Assembly: GCF_000002235.5 (NCBI RefSeq)
Contig: NW_022145613.1
Coordinates: forward strand, 16,182,883-16,246,882
Source: Strongylocentrotus purpuratus
Taxonomy: Eukaryota; Echinodermata; Echinoidea; Camarodonta; Strongylocentrotidae
Direction of reading: 5' to 3'
Length of the DNA: 64,000 nt
This document shows, piece after piece, positions 10,641-22,116 of this stretch (its first letter is position 1; each line of letters begins with the position of its first letter). The notes beneath the pieces are model-generated. The model ran no database searches. It saw nothing but the letters and a program-made list of their open reading frames with translations, and was not told where the DNA came from. The translations under genes were made by a program, and so were the position numbers.

Positions 10641-10999
10641 TGTTGCCATAATTATAAACGGTGTAAATTATCTTTATCATTATCATCACTACCATCACCA
10701 TCACCATCATCATCTTCCCCCCCCCCCCCCCTTTAACAATGTTCTTTTCTTCTCTTTTGCCCAAAGCTGATGCGCATACCAAAAAATAAAATAACGAACA
10801 TAATATAACACAGATTTTATATTTTGAAAATCCGGCGATAATTCGACCTTATTACATTTTTAAAAATTGAAATGTTACCGATTGAGCTAACTTGATTAAC
10901 AATCTATATCATGTCATTTCTTATCATTATATATCTATATATTTGATATCAAAGCATATATATTTGATATAATATGATATCATAATCTAGTATCCATAT

Positions 11000-11372
11000 C
11001 AGGCGCGTACGCAGGACTTTTTTGAAGGGGGGGGGGGGTTTAACATTTATAAATCTGGCCAAAAATTTCGCAACGACTCAGCCAGCCGATGATTGCCGGT
11101 AAGCGGGAGGGGGGGGGGGGGGGGGTAAGAGGACACTTTTTCTTTTTTTTTTGGTCTCGAAATTTGAAAAATTGACATTTGGCTCCGTCGGGGGGGTAAG
11201 GTTACCTTTTTAGGTCAGCCATGGGAATTTTTTTTTTTTTTTTTTTTTTTTAAATAATTAAAAAAAAGGGGTTTAGGGGGGGGGGGTGATGGGGGGGGGG
11301 GGGTTTACACACATAAAAATACCAAAGGGGGGGGGGTTTAACCCCCAAACCCCCTCCCTGTGTACGCGCCTG
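11000..11372. mobile_element. hAT-type MITE with perfect 8-bp target duplication
   Basis: It starts CAGGCGCGTACGCAGG and ends in the near-complement CCTGTGTACGCGCCTG. It is flanked on both sides by ATCCATAT (10992-10999 and 11373-11380). An 8-bp duplication and a CAG start are hAT superfamily hallmarks. The interior is non-coding and full of G and T runs. Confidence 0.88.
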
Positions 11373-11410
11373 ATCCATATAATATATTCTCAGAGTAATA
11401 TCATATTAGG

Positions 11411-11568
11411 GTCCCCTCTGTAAAACAACATTTTTATGCTAACAGCGCTGAGTAGGGCCATCCCTCCGTCTTCCTTTTTTTTTATAAGTGTGTCTTTATG
11501 ATTGTAAAAATATATTCGTTGATGTTTTTTAAATGACGGAAAATAAATACAATACAATACAATACAAT
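11411..11568 (+). mobile_element. 5'-truncated LINE 3' end with (AATAC)n tail
   Basis: It ends GACGGAAAATAAATAC followed by AATAC repeats and lacks coding sequence. It is repeated at about 14066-14222 through the tandem duplication and is absent from the inverted arm at 17960-19860. The family is not identified. Confidence 0.45.
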
Positions 11569-12907
11569 GTTATCATTATCATACCTTGTCACATCATAAC
11601 TATATCACACTGTATCTTTTCGTATGATATCATATCATAATAATTATTATATCATATTCGTATCATATCATTCCATATAAAACATTATCATAGCATTCGT
11701 GAATTGTCAGGACATTGGCGTTCTAATAGCCAGTGACCCTTGTTCGATTGACGGCGGAGTCATTTTCTCCACATTCACATTTTATTCCGAAAAGGGATGA
11801 CAGCAAATAAAAGTATCTAGGAAATCAATGTATTTCCCTGGGGGTGGATTGTTTCGTCTTCGACATTCTTTCTTTCTTTCAAAACATTCTTTCAACCCTA
11901 AATTCCTGCAAAATTAAAAAAAACATCTTATTTTATAAAACCTTCGACGTAGTAAAAAAATAATTAATTTCAAGGATTTGTATTTCAATTGTTTTAATCG
12001 GCATACTCTCTTAGAGTAGGTTGGATAGAAACCTTATAATGAAAAAATATGCGTCAGTATAAACAATTATTTCTATAACAAACTTGACACTTCTGTAGCG
12101 TGGGAAAGGGTTGTAGTCGGTGTACCCTATTGTTCAGGAGAAACAAATCAATGAATTTACGTCAAATCATTGACGTTTGCACATTAAAACAAAGAGCATG
12201 TGTCTCTTTCGATTAGTAGCCTTTTCATTATGAAGGACAGTGCCATCGTAAACAGACAGTAAGGTGCGATTTAATTATTTAGTAATACGAACTAAAAATG
12301 CAATAACCAACAGATGGAGCCTTCTCTTGTATGTATTGTTGTATTAACAATAAATTATGTTTATGTGGGAGGCAACCCTCTCACTCCCTTACTGCATCAG
12401 TGGCTGATGTGTATTTGGAAGGTTTTGGCAATTAAACAGAAAAATATTTACTAATTTCATATAGCCTTTCATTATTTTCAAAGTGAATGTTCTTTTAAAC
12501 TGGAGTGAAATTCAACCTCTGTATAATCGAATATGATTCTATTGCGGCGGAAAAATCGGAGAAACAAGCCGGCTTTAAACAAAAATGTGAAAAATATACC
12601 ATATCAAATATAGGCCTAATATATTTCTAAATGCTTAAGGGTAGAGAACACATATTGCAAAACTGATATCGGCTGGCATATGATATGCTGATCTTATGTT
12701 GTATCATTATATAGCTTTATTATTAGTCCTTGATTAGGTGTTAAATCAAGAAAGAAAGAAAAAAATGTCAATTTTTCTCAGTGATCTCTCTGATTCCTTT
12801 CAATTACAATTTCTTTCAACTTTTAGTAAAATAACAAGTTTTCACGAAAATGTTTCCCCCTTAAAATCTTCCTTTGCAATTGTAATTAACTTCTAGAATG
12901 CAATGTA

Positions 12908-13735
12908 CACTGTCGTTCATAAAGGTGGAATACTTTTTTTTTAATCCCAATTAAAGGTACTATGTCCCTTTTGCAGCCAACCTCAAATGCTGTAGAACTT
13001 TGCAGGAATTATGAATATCTCATGTGTGTTCTATCTGTGAAATTTAAACGTTAGCAGTGTCCTCATATTCAAATTATGCAAGGAAACCCGTTTACTTGCT
13101 AGACTTCACTATCAAACACTATTGAGTGACTGACTGGCTTTTTTTCTTCTTTGGTAATAACGTACATGAAAAGAGTTGTAAAGGGTACATGAGCATTTGT
13201 CCACTTCTTGTGATGGCCAAGATTAAACTGAATGAATCTTTGCGCAGTATAAAACGTATGACCATTCAGTACAAGTCTATTACTTTTGTGCTCTATAGAC
13301 CTAAAGTCGATTTGACAACTAATAGTCATTATTTTCCCACTTGAAGACATTTTCAAACCCCACCTTTTTTAGGGAAGTTCTAAATTAGTATTATCTTTTA
13401 AATGCAGTTGGAATTTATCTTTTTCATTTTTTGGCCTGCAAATGGGACATAGTACCTTTAATGGAATGATTTTGACAATGATTTATTCCTGATAGATCTA
13501 AATAATAGGATATATCCTCAGATTTTATTGAATAATAATTTAAGAGTGTTTGTTTTGCGTGACTGCTAAAGCATGTGTGTGCTACTATGCTTTTCTACTA
13601 GGGAACCTACGTCCTTAAGTAATAACTGACAGTAATGAGGATTAATGCCTCACAAAAGGGCACTAATATAGCACATCGACACAGTATTAACCATGGGGTC
13701 TCACAGTTACAAGGCCATTGTTTTGCCTTTGAAAA
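12908..13735 (+). repeat. single arm of foldback element, split by a MITE
   Basis: The arm starts CACTGTCGTTCATAAAGG and matches the left arm of the foldback element at 47591-47845, with shared landmarks TTTTATTGAATAATAATTT and GGGCACTAATATAGCA. It is interrupted at 12955-13457 by a TTAA-flanked MITE and cut at its right end by the tandem-duplication junction. Confidence 0.75.
12955..13457. mobile_element. MITE with TTAA (or TA) target duplication
   Basis: The terminal inverted repeats are AGGTACTATGTCCC with TTTTGCAG just inside; TTAA flanks both sides (12951-12954, 13458-13461). The duplicated unit 2 preserves the uninterrupted site CCCAATTAATGGAATG near 15820, which shows precise insertion. 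TA with a TIR starting AAGGTACT fits equally well. A second copy lies inverted at 27139-27598. I do not credit the 85-codon frame inside it. Confidence 0.88.
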
Positions 13736-13741
13736 ATGACT

Positions 13742-14027
13742 GTAAGCGGGAGGGGGGGGGGGGGTAAGAGGACACTTTTTCTTTCTTTTTTGGTCTCGAA
13801 ATTTGAAAAATTGACATTTGGCTCCGTTGGGGGGGGGGGGTAAGGTTACCTTTTAAGGTCAGCCATGGGAATTTTTTTTTTTTTTTTTTAAATAATTAAA
13901 AAAAAACAAAAAACAAAAAACAAAAGGGGGTTTAGGGGGGTGATGGGGGGGGGGGGGTTTACACACATAAAAATACCAAAGGGGGGGGGGGTTTAACCCC
14001 CAAACCCCCTCCCTGTGTACGCGCCTG
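13742..14027. mobile_element. right portion of hAT-type MITE, truncated by duplication
   Basis: It is the same element as 11000-11372 but lacks the left terminus because the tandem-duplication junction falls inside it. The right end GTACGCGCCTG and the flank ATCCATAT are intact. Confidence 0.8.
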
Positions 14028-15324
14028 ATCCATATCATATATTCTCAGAGTAATATCATATTAGGGTCCCCTCTGTAAAACAACATTTTTATGCTAACAG
14101 CGCTGAGTAGGGCCATCCCTCCGTCTTCCTTTTTTTTTATAAGTGTGTCTTTATGATTGTAAAAATATATTCGTTGATGTTTTTTAAATGACGGAAAATA
14201 AATACAATACAATACAATACAAAGTTATCATTATCATACCTTGTCACATCATTACTATATCACACTGTATCTTTTCGTATGATATCATATCATAATAATT
14301 ATTATATCATATTCGTATCATATCATTCCATATAAAACATTATCATAGCATTCGTGAATTGTCAGGACATTGGCGTTCTAATAGCCAGTGACCCTTGTTC
14401 GATTGACGGCGGAGTCATTTTCTCCACATTCACATTTTATTCCGAAAAGGGATGACAGCAAATAAAAGTATCTAGGAAATCAATGTATTTCCCTGGGGGT
14501 GGATTGTTTCGTCTTCGACATTCTTTCTTTCTTTCAAAACATTCTTTCAACCCTAAATTCCTGCAAAATTAAAAAAAACATCTTATTTTATGAAACCTTC
14601 GACGTAGTAAAAAAATAATTAATTTCAAGGATTTGTATTTCAATTGTTTTAATCGGCATACTCTCTTAGAGTAGGTTGGATAGAAACCTTATAATGAAAA
14701 AATATGCGTCAGTATAAACAATTATTTCTATAACAAACTTGACACTTCTGTAGCGTGGGAAAGGGTTGTAGTCGGTGTACCCTATTGTTCAGGAGAAACA
14801 AATCAATGAATTTACGTCAAATCATTGACGTTTGCACATTAAAACAAAGAGCGTGTCTCTTTCGATTAGTAGCCTTTTCATTATGAAGGACAGTGCCATC
14901 GTAAACAGACAGTAAGGTGCGATTTAATTATTTAGTAATACGAACTAAAAATGCAATAACCAACAGATGGAGCCTTCTCTTGTATGTATTGTTGTATTAA
15001 CAATAAATTATGTTTATGTGGGAGGCAACCCTCTCACTCCCTTACTGCATCAGTGGCTGATGTGTATTTGGAAGGTTTTGGCAATTAAACATAAAAATAT
15101 TTACTAATTTCATATAGCCTTCCATTATTTTCAAAGTGAATGTTCTTTTAAACTGGAGTGAAATTCAACCTCTGTATAATCGAATATGATTCTATTGAGG
15201 CGAGAAAATCGGAGAAACGAGCCGGCTTTAAACAAAAATGTGAAAAATATACCATATAAAATATAGGCCTAAGATATTTCTAAATGCTTCAGGATAGAGA
15301 ACACATATTGCAAAACTGATATCG

Positions 15325-15555
15325 GTTGATTGGTTGATCGATTGTGACCATGTTTAACTCTCGCATTTCTACTACATGAAAGTATCAATATATATCTCTT
15401 TATTAACCTTTTATCGGATTGTTCTCAATTAAGTACAAACATTATGATACGAGCAATACCTGCATGCCTTCAACGATAACATTTTAGAATTATCATGTTT
15501 ATGTCTGGAGCAAGTCTCAAGCAAATGCATGGGGGAGAGGTCCGTCATTAAATAT
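15325..15555. other. segment present only in tandem unit 2
   Basis: Unit 1 reads AACTGATATCGG directly followed by CTGGCATATGATATGC. Unit 2 has about 230 bp between the equivalent points, beginning TTGATTGGTTGATCGATTG. No terminal repeats are obvious. It could be an insertion into unit 2 or a deletion from unit 1. Confidence 0.6.
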
Positions 15556-15771
15556 GCCGATCTGATGTTGTATCATTATATAGCTATATTATTAGTCCTT
15601 GATTAGGTGTTAAATCAAGAAAGAAAGAAAAAAATTGTCAATTTTTCTCAGTAATCTCTCTGATACCTTTCAATTACAATTTCTTTCAAATTTTAGTAAA
15701 ATAACAAGTTTTCACGAAAATGTTTCCCCTCAAAATCTTCCTTTGCAATTGTAACTTCTAGGATGCATTGT

Positions 15772-16250
15772 GCACTGTTGTTCATAAAGGTGGAATACTT
15801 TTTTTTTTTTATCCCAATTAATGGAATGATTTTGACAATGATTTATTCCTGATAGATCTAGATAATAGGATATATCCTCAAATTTTATTGAATAATAATT
15901 TAAGAGTGTTTGTTTTGCGTGACTGCTAAAGCATGTGTGTGCTACTATGCTTATCTACTAGGGAACCTACGTCTTTAAGTAATAACTGACAGTAATGAGG
16001 ATTAATGCCTCACAAAAGGGCACTAATATAGCACATCGACACAGTATTAACCATGGGGTCTCACAGTTACAAGGCCATTGTTTTGCCTTTGAAAAATGAC
16101 TGTACGCAGTGGGGGCTAGGGTAAGGGCGGCCCCCACAAATTAAATAAAACAAAGAAAATAAAATATATTACCTATAATTAATGGCATTTCCCCCAGGTC
16201 CGCAACAAGAATAATTCCTCTGTACGGCCATGCCTTCTAATAGGGGGTGG
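15772..16250 (+). repeat. foldback-element arm plus start of its loop
   Basis: Same arm as at 12908, uninterrupted here, followed by loop sequence (GACTGTACGCAGTGGGGGC, then ATTCCTCTGTACGGCCATGC) that matches the middle of the element at 47591-48367. The opposite arm is missing. Confidence 0.7.
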
Positions 16251-16404
16251 GGGGGGGGGATTTGAAAATTACACAGACCGTAATTTAATTAACAGCCCAA
16301 TACTGACAAGGTTATATTAAAAGCACCGTACCGGTACCTACAAGCGGGCACAATTTTGGAAAGGGAGCAGGCTCACGTCATGTCTCTTGTCCGATATCAA
16401 AAAA

Positions 16405-16758
16405 GAGTGGCGGATCCAGGGGAGGTGGCCCAGGGGCCCGAGCCCCCTCCCCTCTCCCCTCCCCTGGCCCAAAAATAGGTAAACAAAAAAAGATGGTTAA
16501 TTTCATCTCTAAACAACAATAAAAGCCCCCCCCCCCCGTCAACAAAAACAAAAAAAAAGATAATTTGTTTTGTTGTTGTTGTTGTTTGTTCAAAGGGGTT
16601 GTTGTTGTTGAGTAAAAACAAAATAGAGTTCCAACCCCTCCGCCTCCCTTTCCGTTCAGCCCAACACTCTTATTCGGCCGGCTGGCTGGCTGTGTCGCCG
16701 CTAAATATTTTCTCACGAATTGGACCCCCTCCCTCGCCGCCGGCTGGATCCGCCCCTG
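16405..16758. mobile_element. GGATCC-type hAT-like MITE
   Basis: It runs from GAGTGGCGGATCCAGG to CTGGATCCGCCCCTG, inverted termini of the CAGTGGCGGATCC family that recurs many times in the window. Long C and (GTT)n/(AAC)n runs lie inside. No target duplication is visible. Apparent frames across it are chance. Confidence 0.65.
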
Positions 16759-17955
16759 GCCTTACCTAGCAACACTATATATGCAGTTTTCATTCTGACA
16801 GTTAAAATAATGTTATTATTATCAGGTGAAAGAAATACTTTGGATGCATATACATGAGTGGTGTACCACAAGTATTCGGTAATTGTGAACCAGCCGTTGA
16901 AAAAAAAACGAGATAATGTCAGGCAAAATGCAAACTCTTCAACTTCCAAACATGCCTCTTATTACTAATCCCCACATTGGAGCTCTAAAGTGTAATAAAT
17001 TTTCAACACACCATGAACGAGAAGGAAGGGGAAGAGAGAGAGAACGTGTTCCCCTACCACGAGGAAGGGTTGACCTCTGTACAGAGTGACCCAAGATAGT
17101 AATGGAGAGCTGAGAGAGGGGGAGAGATCATCTACCACATATTACATACAGTGCATATGTTCCAACAGTATGTATCTACACGGGATCCTACACATTATCA
17201 CGACGGCACTGTTGCATGGTATATTATAGTTACACTATTCACCTAATACGCCATTTAGACTAATTATGAAAGATAGATTGTAAATCTTGTAACTACCATT
17301 GATGATATTAGATTTACCCTTTCTTAATTAATACTATTCTAATTTTTTTTTCTATGCTCCATCTCCAGTAATGGAGGATAAACTATTTCATATATTTATT
17401 AGTGTTCACATGCAGTTCTGTAACTTCATGACTAGAAAATCTTACCGACATTATATTCAAAGTTTAAAACACCTCCCTGGTTTTACATAACATTCTTTGC
17501 ATCAGAAAGTTCAAACCACAATGGAACTAGATAATGTTAAATTAATAATACTTTTACAATGTATTCTTCTTTTCTGACATAGAAATCAAAGTCAATCACC
17601 TCATCACCATCAAGCATTTCACTCTCAACAATTAATGCTTTTAGTTTTAAGAAATTCTTCCACATCATATAGTCACACACATAATCAATAACTTTTAACT
17701 GGTATTACTTGATATTCAACATCCAATCACAATCAACAATTTAATGATTATAATAACATGAGAGATGAACCAAGCTTACCTTGTTAAATGAAGAGAAGAG
17801 ACGGACCGGTGTTATTTCTTGGTGAAAGTAATTGTAGAATGCTGTTCTCACAAAGTGGGGTCACGTCGCTCCTGCAGTATCAAACTGGACTCTTCGATTA
17901 TGTAACAGGGGTAACCTTTATCCTTTCCAGTACCAAGCAATCTCATGACCAGAAC
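16759..17955. other. central spacer of inverted-repeat complex
   Basis: AT-rich sequence with no supported gene. It lies between the tandem units and the right arm of the 1.8-kb inverted repeat. Open frames at 16713-16949 and 17788-17985 lack recognisable features. Confidence 0.4.
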
Positions 17956-18574
17956 CAGACTTCACTAACATATTTTTGTGTTTAATTGCCACGACCTTCT
18001 AAATACATATCAGCCAATGGTGCAGTAAGGGAGTGAGAGGGTTGCCTCCCACACAAACAGAAAAGAGAATGCTCCATCTGTTGGTTATTAAATTTGAACT
18101 TTGAACTACTAAACAATTAAATTGCTAGCACTGTCCTCCATAATGAAAAGGCTTCTAATCGAAAGAGACACATTTCTTTTTGTAATGTGCAAACGTCGGA
18201 AAATTCATTGATCAGTATTTGTTTTACTCCTGAACAATAGGGTACACCCCTTTTTCAAGTTTGATTATACTGATGCATGTTTTTTCATTATAATTTTCTA
18301 TCCAACTTACTCTATAAGAGAGTATATCATTGCTGATTAAAACAATTGAAATACAAATCCTTGAAATTAACTTTTTTTTTACTACGTCCGCGGCTTCATA
18401 AAATAAGACGGTTTTTAATTTTGCAGGAATTTAAGGTTGAAAGAAAATTTTGAAAGAAAGAAAGAATATCGAAGACGAAACGGAAATCCAACGCCAGGGA
18501 AATACGTTGATTTCCTAGATACTTTTATTTGCTGTCATCCCTTTTCGGAATTAATTGCGAATGTGGAAAAAGAA

Positions 18575-18650
18575 ATGACTCTGCCGGGAATCGAACAAAG
18601 GTCACTGGCTATTAGAACGCAAATTTCTTGACCACTGGACCAAGGAGACT
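18575..18650 (-). repeat. tRNA-like segment with pol III boxes (SINE head or tRNA relic)
   Basis: The minus strand reads TGGTCCAGTGG, a perfect A-box pattern, then about 35 nt later TGTTCGATTCC, a near-perfect B-box, in a roughly 73-nt tRNA-sized block. The acceptor and T stems do not pair well, so a working tRNA is unlikely. A more decayed counterpart lies near 11712-11765 in the left arm. Confidence 0.5.
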
Positions 18651-19140
18651 GGCCAGAATATAAAAGGAATAAATATATTTACATTCATATTTCAAAATGA
18701 TAAATGCGGGATATAATTTGATTTGTTTATTTCTGTTTGATTTTCTTTTTCTTTTGCATTTTTACAAATATATAACAAACAAAACATTGCAAATTTTGCA
18801 CATTTCAAAAGAATATAATGTCGAATAAAGTAACTATTCGAAAACACTTGTACAGTAAAATGAACTCTTAACGATTGAAGAAATCAAATTAACACTTTAC
18901 CGGCACAATCGTAGGAATATCATGATATAAAGGAGATATGATGGACATGAATGATATTACACAACATAATATGATCATGATCTAAATATGATATCTTTAT
19001 GTTATTCTAAACATGTGATATCACCTGACTTAACATTGCACGAAATGATAACAAATATTTATTATAAGATACGATATCATGTGATGCAAGAATGTAATAT
19101 TTTATATGAAAAGATGGGATATTAATATGACATAGGACTA

Positions 19141-19445
19141 ATCATTATAATGATAATAATAATAATAATAATAGTTCAGTTCTTGTACAGCGCATACTGC
19201 GTTATGAAATAACATCTCTATGCGCTTCCAAAGAGCTTTGGACTTTATTACCCTAGCATTAGCTCCGGCAGCCTTATCAGCGCACAGTGCATTTCAAGGA
19301 ATAATCTTACCAGGTACCCATTTACCTCACCTGGGTTGAGTGTGGCAAATGTAGATCAATGTCTTGCCAAAGGATATTAGTGCCGCGGTGGGAGCCGAAC
19401 CGCGGACCTTGTGATCGACAATCCGGTGACGTATCCACTCGATGT
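19141..19445 (-). mobile_element. tRNA-derived SINE, minus strand
   Basis: On the minus strand the head contains a B-box (GGTTCGGCTCC), then GGCACTAATATCCTTTGGCA and CAGGTGAGGTAAATGGGTAC. The tail is GCGCTGTACAAGAACTGAAC followed by (ATT)n. It shares its body with the SINE at 22103-22369 and appears truncated within the A-box. Confidence 0.75.
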
Positions 19446-19860
19446 GATACAATAATGATGTGACAACGTATTATTATGATAACAACAATATGTTATTACT
19501 ATGAACATATTATGATATAGATAGATTATGATATCATATCATATTAAATATATATGCTCAGATATCAAATATATATATATGATGTAGTATATAGATATTA
19601 TATGATATATAAGATAAGAAATAACATGATATAAAGGTCGAATTTTCGCCGTTTTTTTTTTTTTAAATATAAATCTTGTGTTATCCGGTTATGATCGTTA
19701 TCTTATTTTCTGGTATCGTATCAGCTCGGGGAAAAAGAAAAGAAAAGAAAAATTTAAAAATGAGGGAGATGATGTTCATGATAGTGATGATGATATGATG
19801 ATGATGGTGGTGTTGGTGGTGATGGTAGTAATGATAATGATAATTTACACCGTTTATATG

Positions 19861-20189
19861 GCGATACATTTCTAATTAAAGAACGTTCAAAAGCACAAAC
19901 CCCTCCACTGAAGAGAGTATTTTTCACACTTGCCGATATAGATATATTTTGAGGCATTATTTGACATGTTCTAGATTGTAGTCTCACGAAGACAGAAAGG
20001 GATTGAGTCCCACAAAGACTGAGGAATGGATGAAAAGACACAGTCCCCATATCATCCCTTAATGCGTGGTGTGGGTATACATGGGTAGTGAGCCCAGAAT
20101 TAGCGTGTAATGTCCTTTCCTATATACTTACTGCTATTGGCTGCACCTGTCAAACTGGAAAGAGAGTGGTTACGCCATTTGCGTTCTCC
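19861..20189. other. spacer, nothing recognised
   Basis: No gene or repeat supported. Confidence 0.4.
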
Positions 20190-20460
20190 CTGCTCCTCGG
20201 ATCCCTTGATCAGGGCGGCAAGGGAGGGGGAAAAGAGGGGGCCCAATTCGTGAGAAAATGTGAAAATCGCGCTGGCTGATATTTCGCCCAGTGGGAGGGG
20301 GGAGTAGTGAGCACTATTTTTTTGGTTTGAATCGACACCCTTCCCCCCCCCCTTTTTTTTTAATAAAAAAAGGTAAAATTAACCTGTTTATAGCTGTTTT
20401 TGGCCAGGGGAGGGGGCCGGGCTCCCCGCCCTACCCCCCTTTCCCCGGGATCCGCCACTG
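20190..20460. mobile_element. GGATCC-type hAT-like MITE
   Basis: The right end is GGGATCCGCCACTG at 20460. The interior contains AATTCGTGAGAAAATG, AAAATCGCGCTGGC and GTAGTGAGCACT, shared with the copies at 26219 and 52106. The left terminus is degenerate. Confidence 0.6.
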
Positions 20461-21394
20461 GTTGTTGTATTCAATGTTTATTGTAATTTTCTTCTGTTGG
20501 AAAAAGATATAAACAAATTGTGTTTGGATATGAAATTTCATGAAATTTTTATGAACAGAGCATCTTTTCCTGTGTATTTTTCACAAAGTTGTGGATCTCT
20601 TGGGCATATAATCATTTGCATATTATCTATGTTGACAGATTTCTACTCGTGCAAACACTCTCACTCCTCACATCCTTATGCAACAAACATGATGTCATGC
20701 GGGACATATATGTTTGTTGTGATATCTTCACTTTGTGGAACCTGGTGTTGTTTGCAAATAAAAAGCACAATATATAATCATTATTTTTGTTAATCTTTCA
20801 TATTTAATTTCTATGTTTACAGCATTTGTAGGGTTCCATTTCATTTATTCACTTTTTACAAGCTGGCACGTTAGGGATGAATGATATATGCTGGCTGGAA
20901 GTTACGGAAATATGTTCGGGAAGAAGTGGATTTCAGCTTGCAATCATATTGTTGGTAGACCTCCGACCAGCCATTTCCCCCTCAGAGCGCCAAATTGATG
21001 AAAATGTCTGGAAGGAAATTGAGATATAACAGATCCCTAACGGTGTCACACACACAATAACTCTGAAATGAAAACATACTTGAGTCTATACGTGTTTTAA
21101 TTAAGAACAATATTTTGAAAAGATCTTCCATCTAATTGACACAAAGCATCTATTTTTATTCATGCAAATGATTTTAGCAAGAAATCAAACTTCTTTGTCG
21201 TTTTACCCTAGAAGGACCCGTTGTCTTTATAAAAAAAAAACATTAATTGCTATTTACAAGAAAATAAAGATGTTTTGGGCCAATGTGAGAGGAGGCCATT
21301 TTATTTTCCATCAAACTAAGAGAGAAGCAAACTCAAAATTAACTTTCATTTGAGAATAACGACACACAAAATATGGGGTCCCTCTTGCAAGGCG
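20461..21394. other. spacer, nothing recognised
   Basis: AT-rich; short open frames (20497-20793, 21162-21353) have no recognisable domain or splice context. No repeat identified. Confidence 0.35.
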
Positions 21395-21632
21395 TGTAGC
21401 CCCCCCCCCCCCCCAAAAAAAATGCACAGGAAGAACAAAAAAAGAAAAGGAAAAAAGAGGGAAAGAGAGATTTTTTGTCAGTAAAAGGAGAAAGGAAAAC
21501 AAATGAAAAAGAATTAAACAACGAAAGAAGAGAGGTGCGAGAGCATAAAAAATTGCATATCTTTTAAAAGAATAATTGTGTGTGATTGTGTGCCCCCTTC
21601 CCCCCGGTAAGAAATTCCTGGATCCGCCACTG
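21395..21632. mobile_element. GGATCC-type MITE, partial
   Basis: The right end CTGGATCCGCCACTG is at 21632, preceded by a purine-rich body and a poly-C run. The left terminus is not identifiable. Confidence 0.5.
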
Positions 21633-21644
21633 GCTATATAGTAT

Positions 21645-22116
21645 GACGACTCAGAACGCTCAGAAAAAAGATCAGTTTCGGAGCTGTATTGCGCAAAGCA
21701 TATGACGTCACTGCAGGAGCCTCTCCGGTGAAAAGGGGGTGATTTAGGCATTAAAATGTCTTTAAAAGGCAAACTATGATATTAATTGAAGAAAGAAAAA
21801 AAATTATCCGAAATATAATATGCACTTCATAATCCCAGTACGTTTCTGGAAATTTCGTCATTCCTAATTATGAAATTATCAAATAATCAAATCGGACATG
21901 CCCGCAATGACGTCAAATGCGTCATCAAGCAACGTGCCCGTATTACCTTTTTTCGAAAGGCCTAGCCCAGCAAGCGAGACATCTGTGAAAAATGGAAGGT
22001 TATTATCATTTTGGGGTCAGTTAAGAGACTTTCTGAAAAAATCAGAGGTTGGAATATTAATAAGTAGAGGTGTATTCATGGTTTAAAAGGCTATGTAAGT
22101 TGGGTTAGAGTGGCAC
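21645..22116. mobile_element. second copy of the 2212-2828 MITE, left-truncated
   Basis: It matches from GACGACTCAGAACGCTCAG to the right terminus GGTTAGAGTGGC. About 135 bp of the left end are missing, replaced by the neighbouring GGATCC-type MITE. The right terminus abuts or overlaps a SINE. Confidence 0.75.

Larger units (their letters stand above)
10650..12455 (+). repeat. left arm of a 1.8-kb diverged inverted repeat
   Basis: From AACGGTGTAAATTATC (about 10650) through the TCATTAT-type and GATATCATA-rich stretch to GGCAATTAAACA (about 12435), this arm matches the reverse complement of 17960-19860 in the same order. The hAT MITE at 11000-11372 and a LINE tail at 11411-11568 are extra in this arm. 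Confidence 0.75.
11099..13741 (+). repeat. tandem duplication, unit 1 (2643 bp)
   Basis: This unit is followed directly by a second copy (13742-16103). The junction is at GTAAGCGGG, shared by 11099-11107 and 13742-13750, so short homology inside the hAT MITE is the likely recombination point. Unit 1 alone contains the TTAA-flanked MITE at 12955-13457. Confidence 0.85.
13742..16103 (+). repeat. tandem duplication, unit 2 (2362 bp)
   Basis: Close copy of 11099-13741. It begins inside the hAT MITE, so only that element's right part (13742-14027, ending GTACGCGCCTG) is present. It lacks the 503-bp MITE of unit 1 and carries about 230 bp extra at 15325-15555. Confidence 0.85.
17960..19860 (-). 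repeat. right arm of the 1.8-kb inverted repeat
   Basis: The reverse complement matches 10650-12455. Shared landmarks are GGAGGCAACCCTCTCACTCC (18032-18051 complement, 12368-12387), the tRNA-like segment, the GATATCATA-rich stretch and the (CAT)n/(ATG)n block near 19790. It carries a SINE (19141-19445) absent from the left arm. The arms are clearly older than the 2.6-kb tandem duplication, judging by their greater divergence. Confidence 0.75.

Noticed and set aside
13099-13356. 85-codon frame within the TTAA MITE as a possible transposase remnant
   Set aside because: Overlapping frames on both strands, no transposase motif, and not conserved in the copy at 27139-27598.
18575-18650. A functional tRNA gene with a CTA (suppressor) anticodon
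   Set aside because: Acceptor and T stems do not pair; better explained as a SINE head or tRNA relic.
21311-21772. 153-codon minus-strand frame
   Set aside because: It crosses poly-C and purine runs of two MITEs, with low-complexity composition.
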